From Mediterraneibacter agrestimuris (lineage in GTDB: Bacteria > Bacillota > Clostridia > Lachnospirales > Lachnospiraceae), in contig NZ_CALPDG010000010.1 of NCBI RefSeq assembly GCF_943193195.1, forward strand, positions 33,663 to 97,662: a stretch of DNA of 64,000 nucleotides. Reading direction: 5' to 3'. The notes below the pieces were generated by a model. The model searched no databases, had not been told where the DNA came from, and saw only the letters and a program-made list of their open reading frames with translations. Of the stretch, positions 1 through 8,776 are shown piece by piece. Numbering within the stretch: the stretch's first letter is position 1; each line of letters opens with the position of its first letter. The position numbers were made by a program, and so were the translations under genes.

Positions 1-315
1 GAGATGAATGATAAGTCATTCCGGCCTGCTGTTGCAAATAAAGTGGAGAATATGGAGCAGTATTCCGTGATTTTCACAGCCTTCCCTATCTGGTGGTACG
101 TTGCCCCGACCATTGTGAACACGTTTTTGGAGCAATACGATCTGACTGGTAAGACGATTATCCCGCTGGCAACTTCGGGCAGCAGCGGTATGGGGAACAC
201 AAACAAGGAGCTGGCGGTTTCCTGTCCGGGAGCAGAATTAAAGGAAGGAAAGAGATTCTCTGCGGATGCAAGTGCGGAAGAACTGAAAGTATGGGCAGAA
301 GGATTCGGGATTTAA
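1..315 (+). CDS. Flavodoxin, 3' part only
   Basis: This is the C-terminal two thirds of a flavodoxin-like protein; the frame is open at base 1, so its start lies outside the window. Flavodoxins carry FMN and pass low-potential electrons. The visible part has the FPIWW loop and a following TSGSSGMG loop, both typical of the flavodoxin-4 type found in Clostridia. It ends in WAEGFGI. The gene is followed by about 130 bases without a clear gene. It may be the last host or cargo gene before the element remnant at 401. Family confidence is good; physiological role is unknown. Confidence 0.8.
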   Translation, partial: EMNDKSFRPAVANKVENMEQYSVIFTAFPIWWYVAPTIVNTFLEQYDLTGKTIIPLATSGSSGMGNTNKELAVSCPGAELKEGKRFSADASAEELKVWAEGFGI

Positions 316-400
316 GATACATAGGTAAGACAAACAAAGTTATCAATATAGTCCTATAAAGTTATCTTTCATGACAACGAATAATAAGAAATCTATGGTA

Positions 401-448
401 ACATCCTACCCGTAGTGGTAAATTGTTCTACAGGAAAGGGTGCGAAAC
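401..448 (+). repeat. Repeated leader, copy 1
   Basis: The 48 bases before the next start codon recur almost unchanged at 13236-13283. The shared segment begins AACATCCTACCCGTAGTG and includes CAGGAAAGGG as the ribosome binding site. Together with the following genes it marks a duplicated segment of about 850 bp. Confidence 0.75.
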
Positions 449-868
449 ATGGAAAATGAAGTATACGAAAAGGACTATGGAGAGGAATTCCGGGAGAGAA
501 GCGATAAGGCAAAGGGAAAGGATTTTCTGGACACCTTGATGGATGTTGGATTCTTTCAGGTGTATAAAGAAGAAATGGACAAAATCCCAAAGCGTGTGGT
601 TCCCAAAGAAAAAGAAGATTATGAATACCTGCTTGGGGAGTGTGACGCTTATGTCAGGCAATTTGGCGGGAAAATCCGGGGCGAGGTGGATTACCAGAAA
701 TGGCAGGCGACCATTGATTTGTATCAGTCACATTTTGAGTTCTGTGACAGGGAGGCACTGACGCTGCTAAAAGAAATCGCAGAACGGGCGGAGAATGTAA
801 CGTTTTCAATTAAGGACGGGCTGTTGCGGATGACCATATTCATTGGATATTTTGATGAGGTGTATTAA
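449..868 (+). CDS. Conjugative-element protein, unknown function
   Basis: A 139-residue acidic soluble protein that I do not recognise by function. The ATG at 449 is preferred over an upstream GTG because CAGGAAAGGG lies just before it. There is no signal peptide or membrane segment. Proteins like this occur next to small HTH proteins in clostridial conjugative elements, and that is the context here. A second copy at 13284 has lost its middle, so this is the only intact copy in the window. Its partner gene downstream is broken in this copy. Confidence 0.6.
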   Translation: MENEVYEKDYGEEFRERSDKAKGKDFLDTLMDVGFFQVYKEEMDKIPKRVVPKEKEDYEYLLGECDAYVRQFGGKIRGEVDYQKWQATIDLYQSHFEFCDREALTLLKEIAERAENVTFSIKDGLLRMTIFIGYFDEVY

Positions 869-969
869 GGATGAGGGCATCTGTCAGTATTGATAATGAC
901 TGGCGGGTGCTTTTTTTTCATGAAGATATGGTATGCTGTAAGAAATCAATTAGCCGGAGGTACGGAGCT

Positions 970-1174
970 ATGGACAATCAGCGGAATTTACTGGATTATG
1001 AGACGATCAAGGGAGCTGTCCACAGTGAAGGAGAAGCAGCCGGATGGAAGTGTGAGAATTTATGTGGATGAGGATTTGAAACAGAAGATAGCATTGAAGC
1101 TGCTGGAGGAGATACCAAATTTTCCGTTGGAGGAAACGGAGAGGATAGCGAAAGAGGAAACGGAGGGTCTTTGA
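970..1174 (+). pseudogene. HTH_16-like protein, deleted and frameshifted
   Basis: The first codons (MDNQRNLLDYETIKGAV) match the intact gene at 13644. After GCTGTC about 65 bases present in the intact copy are missing, and the frame then shifts from that starting at 970 to the one ending with TGA at 1174. The later part reads DEDLKQKIALKLLEE, again like the intact copy. The family is the small helix-turn-helix protein of Tn916-type conjugative elements (HTH_16 class). A ribosome binding site, CCGGAGG, remains in front. It is unlikely to make a working protein. Confidence 0.75.
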
Positions 1175-1208
1175 AACACACCCATCCTGGGTTCTTTCCC
1201 AATCCGCA

Positions 1209-1351
1209 ATCTACGAAGCGGTCTGGAAGAAGCCGGAAGATAAGTGTCAGGCTGCAGTAGTAAATGTGATGAGTAGCATTAGAAGGAAGATCGGGGGTGG
1301 CATATAGAGACTGTGGTTGGCAGCGGATATCGGTTTGTGGGGTGGGAATAG
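1209..1351 (+). pseudogene. Winged-helix regulator C-terminus, remnant
   Basis: Translation from 1209 gives IYEAVWKK...SSIRRKIGGG and, after a one-base shift, ETVVGSGYRFVGWE then TAG. This is the recognition helix and wing of an OmpR/PhoB-type DNA-binding domain; the rest of the gene is absent. A shorter piece (IYEAAWKKS) sits at the same place after the second HTH_16 copy, near 13919. It is related to the intact stand-alone domain at 33800, which ends IGRGYKFVG. Confidence 0.7.
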
Positions 1352-1354
1352 AGA

Positions 1355-1390
1355 CAGAGATAGCTTTATGGAGTTATCTCTGCGTTTTTT
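1355..1390 (+). terminator. Rho-independent terminator
   Basis: CAGAGATA at 1355-1362 pairs with TATCTCTG at 1375-1382, followed by CG and six T. It closes the remnant above and insulates the regulator promoter downstream. Confidence 0.75.
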
Positions 1391-1440
1391 AGAAATATAA
1401 CTTGGATATACTCTCTATCAGAGTTAACATAGAAAAAGAG
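1391..1440 (+). repeat. Diverged repeat, copy 1
   Basis: AGAAATATAACTTGGAT and the following roughly 35 bases are similar to 23039-23092. Both copies lie directly after a stem-loop and upstream of a Bce-type regulatory sequence, so they probably descend from one ancestral segment. Confidence 0.5.
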
Positions 1441-1453
1441 GAAATTTTCCTGT

Positions 1454-1486
1454 TGTAACATTTCACGGACATTTGCCTGTTATACT
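1454..1486 (+). promoter_or_regulatory. Response-regulator operator and promoter
   Basis: ACATTT occurs at 1458-1463 and again at 1469-1474, exactly 11 bp apart, and TATACT (-10) starts 6 bp later at 1481. The same arrangement is found at 3385-3413 before the ABC ATPase. Direct repeats one helical turn apart are the usual binding mode of OmpR-family regulators, so autoregulation by the next gene is inferred. Confidence 0.65.
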
Positions 1487-1514
1487 ATCTGCAAAAAGCA
1501 AAGGAAGTGAGAAT

Positions 1515-2207
1515 ATGAAGCAGATTTTAATTGTCGAGGACGACAGTTTTTTGAATAAGATGTTGGCCTATAACCTGACCGCAGATGGCTACGGTGTGAC
1601 TTCTGCCCTAAATTCCAGAACCGCAGCCGAAACCATCCGCCAGCGGGAATTCGATTTAGTGCTGCTGGATATCAACCTGCCGGACGGGAACGGTTTTGAG
1701 CTATGCAAGCTGATAAAGCCCCAGCACCCAGACACCATAGTAATTTTCCTGACCGCCAACGATCAGGAGAGCGACCAGATACGGGGCTATGAGGTGGGCG
1801 CGGTAGACTACATTACAAAGCCCTTTGTGATCGGAGCCTTGCAGCGGAAAATCAAAGCCATGTTCGCCATGCTGGAACACCACAAACCGGCCAAGGATAT
1901 TTACGATGACGGGCGGCTGTTTCTGGACTTCTCGGAGCAGACGGCTTCCTTAAACGGCAAGCCCCTGACCCTATCCCCGATGGAGTACAAAATGCTGAAC
2001 CTGTTCCGCAAAAATCCCCGGCAAGTGCTGACCCGTGGGCAGCTTTTGGAAAAGCTGTGGGATGTAGACGAGAAATTTGTGGATGAACACACCCTGACAA
2101 CCTCCATCAGCCGGATTCGCAGCAAGATTGAATCCGATGGCGGCGCACCCTATATCAAGACCGTTTACGGCATGGGCTATCAATGGACGGGAGGCGAGGC
2201 AAAATGA
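1515..2207 (+). CDS. Response regulator, OmpR family (Bce/Vnc-like)
   Basis: A 230-residue regulator. The receiver domain (about 1-115) carries the acidic pair E8-D9-D10, phospho-acceptor D52 in LLDINLPDG and the TKPF lysine. The winged helix (about 130-225) ends YIKTVYGMGYQWTG. The ATG at 1515 follows AAGGAAGTGA; in-frame codons before it overlap the promoter. It overlaps the kinase by ATGA. It should activate the ABC transporter at 3456 in response to a peptide antibiotic or cell-wall signal, judging from the family and gene order. GC content is clearly higher than in the DNA after 4280. Confidence 0.9.
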   Translation: MKQILIVEDDSFLNKMLAYNLTADGYGVTSALNSRTAAETIRQREFDLVLLDINLPDGNGFELCKLIKPQHPDTIVIFLTANDQESDQIRGYEVGAVDYITKPFVIGALQRKIKAMFAMLEHHKPAKDIYDDGRLFLDFSEQTASLNGKPLTLSPMEYKMLNLFRKNPRQVLTRGQLLEKLWDVDEKFVDEHTLTTSISRIRSKIESDGGAPYIKTVYGMGYQWTGGEAK

Positions 2208-3235
2208 AGTTTAAGAACCTCTCGGTAAAGCGGCTGTTTGGTCGGGTGGCACTGGGGCTTGTCCTCTCCATGTCCGGGATCACCATAGTCCTGTTTCTTG
2301 CGACAAAACAGATGGCGGTACTGCTGACGGGCGGGGCGCTGCTGCTGTGCGCCCTTGTGGGGATTTTTGTACTGACGCAGGCGTTTGGAAAGCGGCTGTC
2401 GCAGTTTACCGCTGACCTGTGCCAGACTTTAGACCACATGATTGCCGGGAATGAAGCACCAAAACGCCCGGAGGACAGCGAAACCCAGCTCGCCAGAATC
2501 GGCCACCGGCTGGCAAGACTCTATCAGATCATGCAGGAGAACCGCCGCCGGGTAGACGAGGAACGGCAGGAGTTGCAGACCCTTGTATCGGATATTTCCC
2601 ATCAGGTAAAAACGCCGGTGAGCAATCTGAAAATGGCAACGGACACCCTGCTGGAAAAGCCTATGATCGAGGCGGAGCGCACCGACTTTATCCGGGGAAT
2701 CCGCACCCAGACGGATAAGTTGGACTTTCTCTTTCAGGCTCTTGTGAAAACCTCCCGGCTGGAAACGGGCGTGATCCAGTTGGATAAGAAACCAGGTCGC
2801 CTCTTTGATACCGTGGCGCAGGCCATGAGTGGGATCGTGTATGCGGCAGAGAAAAAAGAAATCGTCGTGTCCGTGAACTGCCCGGAAGATCTGATCCTCT
2901 CCCATGACAGCAAGTGGACATCCGAAGCACTCTTTAACCTGCTGGATAATGCGGTGAAGTATACCCCAGCAGGCGGGAACATTTCGGTGTCCGTGATACC
3001 GTGGGAAATGTATGTGGAAATCAAAGTGGGCGACACCGGCAAAGGCATTTCCGAAAGCAATCAGGCTGCTATCTTCCGACGCTTCTACCGGGAGGAAGAA
3101 GTACACGACCAGCAGGGCGTGGGCATTGGCCTGTATTTGGCCCGCGAGATCGTAACACGGCAGGGCGGCTATATCAAAGTGGTTTCGGAGCCGGGACAGG
3201 GTTCAGAATTTTCCATCATGCTTCCTGTAAAATAG
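2204..3235 (+). CDS. Sensor histidine kinase, intramembrane-sensing type
   Basis: A 343-residue membrane kinase whose start overlaps the regulator stop (ATGA). Two membrane helices at about 14-33 and 38-59 are joined by a very short loop, the hallmark of BceS-like kinases that sense through their transporter and have no extracellular domain. H133 lies in SDISHQVKTP. The ATPase domain shows the N box (NLLDNAVKYTP), G1 (GDTGKGIS) and G2 (GVGIGLYLAREI). The partner is the regulator at 1515; the likely signal source is the ABC permease at 4136. Confidence 0.9.
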   Translation: MKFKNLSVKRLFGRVALGLVLSMSGITIVLFLATKQMAVLLTGGALLLCALVGIFVLTQAFGKRLSQFTADLCQTLDHMIAGNEAPKRPEDSETQLARIGHRLARLYQIMQENRRRVDEERQELQTLVSDISHQVKTPVSNLKMATDTLLEKPMIEAERTDFIRGIRTQTDKLDFLFQALVKTSRLETGVIQLDKKPGRLFDTVAQAMSGIVYAAEKKEIVVSVNCPEDLILSHDSKWTSEALFNLLDNAVKYTPAGGNISVSVIPWEMYVEIKVGDTGKGISESNQAAIFRRFYREEEVHDQQGVGIGLYLAREIVTRQGGYIKVVSEPGQGSEFSIMLPVK

Positions 3236-3240
3236 AACGC

Positions 3241-3279
3241 GGCGGACGGCCATTCCCGGTTGCCCGCCGTAAATTTTTT
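3241..3279 (+). terminator. Probable terminator after the kinase
   Basis: GGCGGACGGCC at 3241-3251 pairs with GGTTGCCCGCC at 3258-3268 with one mismatch and two G-T pairs, followed by GTAAA and six T. It separates the regulatory pair from the transporter genes. Confidence 0.55.
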
Positions 3280-3324
3280 CGCAGTAGTGTGCCGATAAAG
3301 CTTCCAGTGGCAGGTTTTCGGCTG

Positions 3325-3413
3325 AAATGTCCGAGCGATGTAACATTTCACCCCGATTTTCAATGAAATTTTTTGGCCGCTGTAACATTTCGCGGACATT
3401 TGGGTTTTACAAT
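3325..3413 (+). promoter_or_regulatory. ABC transporter operator and promoter
   Basis: TGTAACATTTC occurs at 3339-3349 and 3381-3391. The second copy continues to another ACATTT at 3396-3401, 11 bp from the ACATTT at 3385. TACAAT (-10) starts at 3408, 6 bp beyond, matching the geometry of 1454-1486. GAAATGT at 3325 forms an inverted repeat with ACATTTC at 3343. Control by the regulator at 1515 is inferred. Confidence 0.65.
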
Positions 3414-3455
3414 ACCCTTATCAACAGGCAGGAAGCCTTGAAAGGAGTTTTGAGT

Positions 3456-4121
3456 ATGAGCGTTTTACAGACGATTGACCTGAAAAAGTATTACGGCACA
3501 GAGCCGAACATTACCCGCGCCCTTGACGGCGTGAACTTCTCCGTGGAGGACGGCGAATTTGTGGCCGTTGTGGGAACCTCCGGCAGCGGAAAATCCACCC
3601 TGCTTCACATGATGGGCGGGCTGGACACCCCTGCCAGCGGAACCGTGATCGTCCGGGGCGAAGAACTGGCAAAGAAGAACGATGAACAGCTTACCATCTT
3701 CCGCCGCCGCAACATCGGTTTTATCTTCCAGAACTATAATCTTGTTCCTATCCTGAATGTATATGAGAATATTGTCCTGCCGGTGGAGCTGGACGGGGAC
3801 ACGGTGGATCAGAAGTTTTTGGACGAGATCGTTCACCTGCTGGGGCTGGAAGATAAACTGAAAAATATGCCAAACAATCTTTCCGGCGGACAGCAACAGC
3901 GTGTGGCGATTGCCCGCGCCCTGATTACCAAGCCGGCTATCGTGCTGGCCGATGAGCCGACTGGCAACCTTGACAGCAAGACCAGCGCCGAGGTGCTAGG
4001 GCTTATCAAGCGTACTAGCGCGGAGTTCCGCCAGACCGTTGTCATGATTACTCACAATAACGACATTGCCCGCCTTGCAGATCGGATTGTCCGCATTGAG
4101 GACGGCAAGATTGTGGAATAA
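3456..4121 (+). CDS. ABC transporter ATPase, MacB/Bce-like
   Basis: A 221-residue ATPase. The start at 3456 follows AAAGGAG at 3441. Walker A is GTSGSGKST, the signature is [15 protein letters not shown] and Walker B is [11 protein letters not shown]; the switch histidine is in MITHNN. It pairs with the FtsX-type permease 14 bases downstream and energises removal of, or signalling about, cell-envelope antibiotics. GC content matches the preceding regulator and kinase, so the three genes probably moved together. Confidence 0.92.
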   Translation: MSVLQTIDLKKYYGTEPNITRALDGVNFSVEDGEFVAVVGTSGSGKSTLLHMMGGLDTPASGTVIVRGEELAKKNDEQLTIFRRRNIGFIFQNYNLVPILNVYENIVLPVELDGDTVDQKFLDEIVHLLGLEDKLKNMPNNLSGGQQQRVAIARALITKPAIVLADEPTGNLDSKTSAEVLGLIKRTSAEFRQTVVMITHNNDIARLADRIVRIEDGKIVE

Positions 4122-4135
4122 GGAGGTGGCAGACT

Positions 4136-6544
4136 ATGACATGGCCTTTTGAAAATGATACCAGCACCATTGTCAAGAAGCTGGCGAACAGGAGTATTCA
4201 GGCGGACAAACGGCGTAATGTGTTTATCATCGTGACGATTGCCCTTGCCGCCTGCCTTATGACAACGCTTGCATTATATACATTTGGTAAATCTTATGAA
4301 GCGAAAACATTTTTGCAGGGACGTTATCAGGCGGCAGTAATTGGAATTGATCCGCAAATGGTAACAATCCTATCTAATGATGCAAATATTGAAATGGCAG
4401 GTATGGAAGTTGCTTTAGACAGTTTTCGTATTGAGGATTATACTCTGAATATCAACTATCGGGATAGCAACGACTTATATCTCCGTTCCATTGAGATGAA
4501 TGGGCGGCTGCCAGAAACAGAAAATGAGGTTGCGGTTTCTTCTTCATTTCTGGAACATACCGGGTATAGTGTGTCCTTAAATGAGAAAATCGTATTGCCA
4601 TTAAAAAATGGCGAGACAGAATATATTGTTTGCGGTATCATCAATGATGATGGCAGTAACCGAAACTATCAAATTCTGGTGTCTGATGTGTTTTTAAAAT
4701 CCTACTATGCAGGATCTATCCCGTATGTGGGTATTTTTCGCATTATGGCAAGTGAACATTTCAGCCAGGAGGAGTTAAAAACAACTATCTGTAGTTGCCT
4801 TGGCAACTATGGGATAGAAGAAAATCAGATAGCATTTAGTTCCTCGTATTTTGATACTGTTGATAATTCATCGAGAGATATGCTCATTGTGCTGGCCATA
4901 AGCGTTTTGATTGTTATAGCCTGCTCAATGGTAATTTATAGCCTGTTCTATATCTCAGTTATAGGAAAAATTAAAGAATATGGACGTTTTCAGGTAATCG
5001 GCATGACAAAAAAGCAAATCAAAAAAATGATATGGAAAGAAAGTCGAAAACTTTCACTTCTGTCCATTCCTGCCGGATGTGTACTCGGATGTGTACTTGG
5101 ATATGCCCTTGTTCCCAAAGGCTGGTACTGGCCCAACAGTATCATGTGCATACTGGGGGTAACAGTAATTACTGAGCTTGCAGTTATGATATCTATTAAC
5201 AAACCCGTAAAAATTGCGGCTTCGGTTTCCCCTATAGAGGCAATTCGGATTACTACTACAACAGACACAGCAAAAGAAATGACAACAAAAAAACTGGTAC
5301 GCAATCTTTCCCCTATGAATTTGGCAAAACTCAATTTTATGAGGAACCGCAAAAAGGTTGTTATGACTTTAATTTCTCTTGGATTTACCGGAATACTCTT
5401 GATGTGTGGGGCAACATATTTTTGCTCTGTGAATGAAAATAAAATTGCACGGCAGATGTTCGGTGAAAAAGAAATCACCATTTCATTATCTCCGAATGAT
5501 AATAGCACGCAGCAAATTTCTCGTGTTACATTGATGACACATTTGCAAGAGAACAATCCTTTATCCGATGAACTTGTCAATGAACTGCTAAAGTGTAAAG
5601 AAATTACAGAAATAAAAGAGGTACAAGGCGTATATGCTGCTATTTTTCTGCCCGGAAATGCTGGTACCGAGAGCAGCATGGATGAAATGATCGGTGCATT
5701 ATCCAGGGAACAGATAGCTAATCATAATTCATGCCTTTTGAGCGGAACAATGGACTATAATACTCTGGTAGAGGGATATGGTATTTTAGTAGATGATAAC
5801 GAGAATAATCTTGCCAAATTTTACGGATACGATTTGAAGCTGGGCGATCAGATAGAAATTTTATCTGATACGGGAGAAAAGATTACCTTTACAATAGCCG
5901 GAACTGTGGACTTTGGAAATGAGTATAATGGTAATTTGTTTTTTCTACCAACGGATCTGATAAAAGTGTTACGCAGTAAAGTAACTAATTTCAATACACA
6001 GCTTTCCATCAGAACAGATTTACAGGAGCTTCCTCTGGCAGAGCAGTTTGTATTTGATACGCTAAGTGGGAAGCAGGATTTGGTAATTGAGAGTTATACC
6101 GATGTCCTGGCATTTGCACAAAAAAGTCTGAAGGCATATACAGCACCGATTTATGGTCTTGTCATATTTATCGGGCTATTTGGTATTATAAATCTTATCA
6201 ATACACTTATGACAAATTTAATATCAAGGCAGCAGGAGTTTGGGGTACTTCAATCTATCGGTCTAACCGGAAAACAGCTTGCAAAGATGTTGCAAATAGA
6301 AAGCCTTTACTATGTTTTTGGAACAATGATAATTACTTTGACCGTTGGGACTGTTTCGGGATACTGTCTGTGCTTGCTGTTCGATCAAATTGGCGTTTTT
6401 GGAAAGTTGCACTATACATTTCCGATTGTTCAGGTAATTATTTTTTTCGTCGCACTTTTTGCTGTTGCTATGGGATATTCCCTTTTGGCAATCCGTTACT
6501 GTAAAAAGCAATCGCTTGTAGACCGTATCAAAACAATGGAATAA
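4136..6544 (+). CDS. FtsX-family ABC permease, two repeats
   Basis: An 802-residue permease with an N-terminal membrane helix (about 28-50), a large outside domain, three helices (about 250-375), a fifth helix (about 420-440), a second outside domain and three C-terminal helices (about 690-795). This is a duplicated FtsX unit of the type in Vex/Sal-like transporters, longer than classical BceB. AAGGAGGTGG precedes the ATG. The first 140 bases are GC-rich like the ATPase gene; from about 4280 the composition drops sharply, which suggests a recombination joint inside the gene. It partners with the ATPase at 3456. Confidence 0.88.
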   Translation: MTWPFENDTSTIVKKLANRSIQADKRRNVFIIVTIALAACLMTTLALYTFGKSYEAKTFLQGRYQAAVIGIDPQMVTILSNDANIEMAGMEVALDSFRIEDYTLNINYRDSNDLYLRSIEMNGRLPETENEVAVSSSFLEHTGYSVSLNEKIVLPLKNGETEYIVCGIINDDGSNRNYQILVSDVFLKSYYAGSIPYVGIFRIMASEHFSQEELKTTICSCLGNYGIEENQIAFSSSYFDTVDNSSRDMLIVLAISVLIVIACSMVIYSLFYISVIGKIKEYGRFQVIGMTKKQIKKMIWKESRKLSLLSIPAGCVLGCVLGYALVPKGWYWPNSIMCILGVTVITELAVMISINKPVKIAASVSPIEAIRITTTTDTAKEMTTKKLVRNLSPMNLAKLNFMRNRKKVVMTLISLGFTGILLMCGATYFCSVNENKIARQMFGEKEITISLSPNDNSTQQISRVTLMTHLQENNPLSDELVNELLKCKEITEIKEVQGVYAAIFLPGNAGTESSMDEMIGALSREQIANHNSCLLSGTMDYNTLVEGYGILVDDNENNLAKFYGYDLKLGDQIEILSDTGEKITFTIAGTVDFGNEYNGNLFFLPTDLIKVLRSKVTNFNTQLSIRTDLQELPLAEQFVFDTLSGKQDLVIESYTDVLAFAQKSLKAYTAPIYGLVIFIGLFGIINLINTLMTNLISRQQEFGVLQSIGLTGKQLAKMLQIESLYYVFGTMIITLTVGTVSGYCLCLLFDQIGVFGKLHYTFPIVQVIIFFVALFAVAMGYSLLAIRYCKKQSLVDRIKTME

Positions 6545-6630
6545 ATTTGTTTATACCGGTGGGACGGCACTCGTCGTCCCAATAATAACTGAATAAATGA
6601 AAGACAGGAATGATATCGCCCTTTCTGCCG

Positions 6631-6768
6631 TACTCTAGCCGCGGAGAAGGAATCCATACCCGCTGGGCGTCGCAGAAGAATGGTTACAAGGCGAACATTT
6701 TTGAGGGACAGCCATATGCGAAACAGGTGGGAAAATTCATGGTTATATGGTACAATGAAGAACAATGA
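6631..6768 (+). pseudogene. Unidentified C-terminal gene fragment
   Basis: A 45-codon open stretch (YSSRGEGIHTRW... ending VIWYNEEQ) has no start codon or ribosome binding site. Its composition is protein-like and richer in GC than the surroundings. I cannot name the parent family. It looks like the tail of a gene lost by deletion between the permease and the next gene. Confidence 0.4.
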
Positions 6769-6797
6769 CAGATTTGAAGTTGCAGGAGGGAAACTCC

Positions 6798-7112
6798 ATG
6801 AATATGATTGGTAAACTACAAGACAAGAATCATACAGCGGCATATAAATTTCTTTTAGAACTTGAAGCTGCGTCAGTGGAATCAGGTGAGTTGTATGGTG
6901 ATTTTGAAAAATTTCTTGAATCTGGAAAAATATAAGGACAGTATGGCTTTACTTTGTTTATTAAAAGATATGGGGAGCAAATGCTGTTAGATTGCTTAGA
7001 GCGTAACGAGAGAAATGGCATTATATATCATCGTGAAGGTGTCGTTGGCGATTATGATGAATTTGATGATGTAGAAAAACTGATCATGTTCATTAAAGAA
7101 GGAAAGCGATAA
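6798..7112 (+). pseudogene. Small soluble protein interrupted by one stop
   Basis: From ATG at 6798, preceded by GCAGGAGGG, the frame reads 45 codons to TAA at 6933. It then continues in the same frame without another stop to TAA at 7110. The joined product would be 103 residues ending FIKEGKR. No frameshift is needed, so a single nonsense change is the simplest explanation. The protein is acidic, has no membrane segment, and I do not recognise it. Confidence 0.6.
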
Positions 7113-7146
7113 CTTCCGATTTTCGTAACTTAGGAGGTGTTTGTAT

Positions 7147-7620
7147 ATGGCTGACATTGAATTTATTAGATGTTCTGGGACAAATGAAGACTTTATCGAG
7201 AACTGTCAGTTATTAGATATGGATTTAGATAGGCGAGTAGGAAGAGTTATTAAGAGAGATAAATATAAACAGTATAATCAGCTTGATGAGATAAAAGAGG
7301 TTGTAGTTGTGTATGTTGATGGAAAAGCCGCTGGTGCTGGAGCAATTAGAGAATATCAGTACGGTGATATCGACAATGCAACTGAATAGAAAAGAGTATT
7401 TGTCAGAGATGAATTTCAAGGAAAAGGAATAGGAACCAAGCTGGTTCTTGAATTAATCGAATGGGCAAAAGAACTAGGATATAGGAAATTGATTCTTGAA
7501 ACTGGAGAATTGCTACAAGAATCGTGCCATGTATATCGAAAAGTAGGATTTAATAAAATGAATAATTATGGTCCTTATATTTCAATGCCAGAATCATTGT
7601 GCATGATGAAAGAATTGTAA
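7147..7620 (+). pseudogene. GNAT acetyltransferase with in-frame TAG
   Basis: The ATG at 7147 follows AGGAGGTG. The frame stops at TAG (7387-7389) but the same frame goes on to TAA at 7618. The second part contains the acetyl-CoA loop of GNAT enzymes ([12 protein letters not shown]) and the usual ending YRKVGF. The intact enzyme would be 157 residues. As written the acetyl-CoA site is not translated, so it is probably inactive unless the TAG is read through. Confidence 0.8.
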
Positions 7621-7773
7621 CGGTTAACTTTGATTATGAATACATAATGTTATAAAAATTGAAATTTTATTTATGTAAAAAACTCGGCGGCTTTCAGTTT
7701 ACAAGGAAGGCGCAGAGAGCGTAAAATTGTATTTTGTTCAGTTCTAAAAATAGTGATTGAAAGGGGTATATAA

Positions 7774-8205
7774 ATGAATAAAATTACTTGCGTATGTTTA
7801 GGTGTAAAGAGCATGGAGAAAGCGATAAAATTTTATCGAGATGGTTTGGGGTATAAGACAGATTGCAAAGAGAATAATCCATATGTATGCTTTTTCGATA
7901 CGCCAGGAACAAAATTTGAATTATTTCCATTGGACTTATTAGCAAAAGATATAAACGAAAACAATCCTCCACAAATAGGTAACGGATTTGGCGGTATTAC
8001 ATTAACGTATAATGTGGAACACAAGGATGACGTTGATAAGATCATTGAATTGGTTCGAACTGCAGGAGGAACAATTGTAAGAGAACCGCAGGATGTATTT
8101 TGGGGAGGCTATCACGCATACTTTACAGATCTGGATGGATATTACTGGGAAGTCGCGTGGGGACCTGATTTTAAGTACGATGAAAAAGGTATGCTGCAAT
8201 TTTAA
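7774..8205 (+). CDS. VOC (glyoxalase/bleomycin-resistance fold) protein
   Basis: A 143-residue protein with the paired beta-alpha-beta-beta-beta modules of the vicinal oxygen chelate superfamily. Module 1 starts ITCVCLGVKSMEKAIKFYRDGLGY; module 2 contains AYFTDLDGYYWEVAWGP, which supplies the usual final glutamate. AAAGGGG precedes the ATG. Members act as isomerases, dioxygenases or antibiotic-binding proteins; the substrate cannot be told from sequence. It is one of four VOC genes between 7.7 and 15.8 kb. Confidence 0.85.
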   Translation: MNKITCVCLGVKSMEKAIKFYRDGLGYKTDCKENNPYVCFFDTPGTKFELFPLDLLAKDINENNPPQIGNGFGGITLTYNVEHKDDVDKIIELVRTAGGTIVREPQDVFWGGYHAYFTDLDGYYWEVAWGPDFKYDEKGMLQF

Positions 8206-8256
8206 TTTCCAGTTTGTAGAGTTAATGGAAATAGAGGTTAAGAAAGGAAAACTTAC

Positions 8257-8721
8257 ATGAAATACAATTGTACGGTTATATCGGTAGCAGACATCAACGC
8301 TGCAAGAAAGTTCTATGAGGATTTATTCGGATTGGAAGTATTTCAGGATTATGGAAGAAATATAGCTTTTACCTGTGGTTTAGCTTTACAGCAGGATTTT
8401 GATTGGCTTGTTCATTTATCAAAAGAAAGTGTATTGACAAAACCCAATAATATGGAACTGTGTTTTGAAGAAGAGGATTTTGACGGTTTTCTGAACAAGT
8501 TGAAAGAATACCCGGATATTGAATATCTGGGAGAAGTGATCGAGCATAGTTGGGGCCAGCGGGTGATTCGGTTTTACGATTTGGACGGACACATCATTGA
8601 GGTTGGCGAGGATATGAAAATGGTGATAAAGCGTTTTCTTGCTTCCGGCATGACTATGGAAGAAGTTTCTGTGAAAATGGACGCTTCTATTGAGGATTTG
8701 ACAAAACTTCTAAACAGATAA
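8257..8721 (+). CDS. VOC family protein with helical tail, copy 1
   Basis: A 154-residue VOC protein starting MKYNCTVISVADINAARKFY and ending in an extra helical segment after EVGEDMKMVIKRF that resembles a small helix-turn-helix (MTMEEVSVKMDASIEDLTKLL). It is close to identical to the protein at 15238, including the leader AAGAAAGGAAAACTTAC. That makes it one of a recent duplicate pair. The function is unknown; a resistance or detoxification role is only inferred from the neighbours. Confidence 0.85.
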   Translation: MKYNCTVISVADINAARKFYEDLFGLEVFQDYGRNIAFTCGLALQQDFDWLVHLSKESVLTKPNNMELCFEEEDFDGFLNKLKEYPDIEYLGEVIEHSWGQRVIRFYDLDGHIIEVGEDMKMVIKRFLASGMTMEEVSVKMDASIEDLTKLLNR

Positions 8722-8776
8722 TACATGGGACGAATAAACAAATCGGTATTTGCAATATTGTAGTAGGGAGGTAAAA

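Noticed and set aside
6798..7620. Stop-codon reassignment as explanation of the two in-frame stops
   Set aside because: The two stops are different codons, and all other genes in the window use TAA, TAG and TGA normally.
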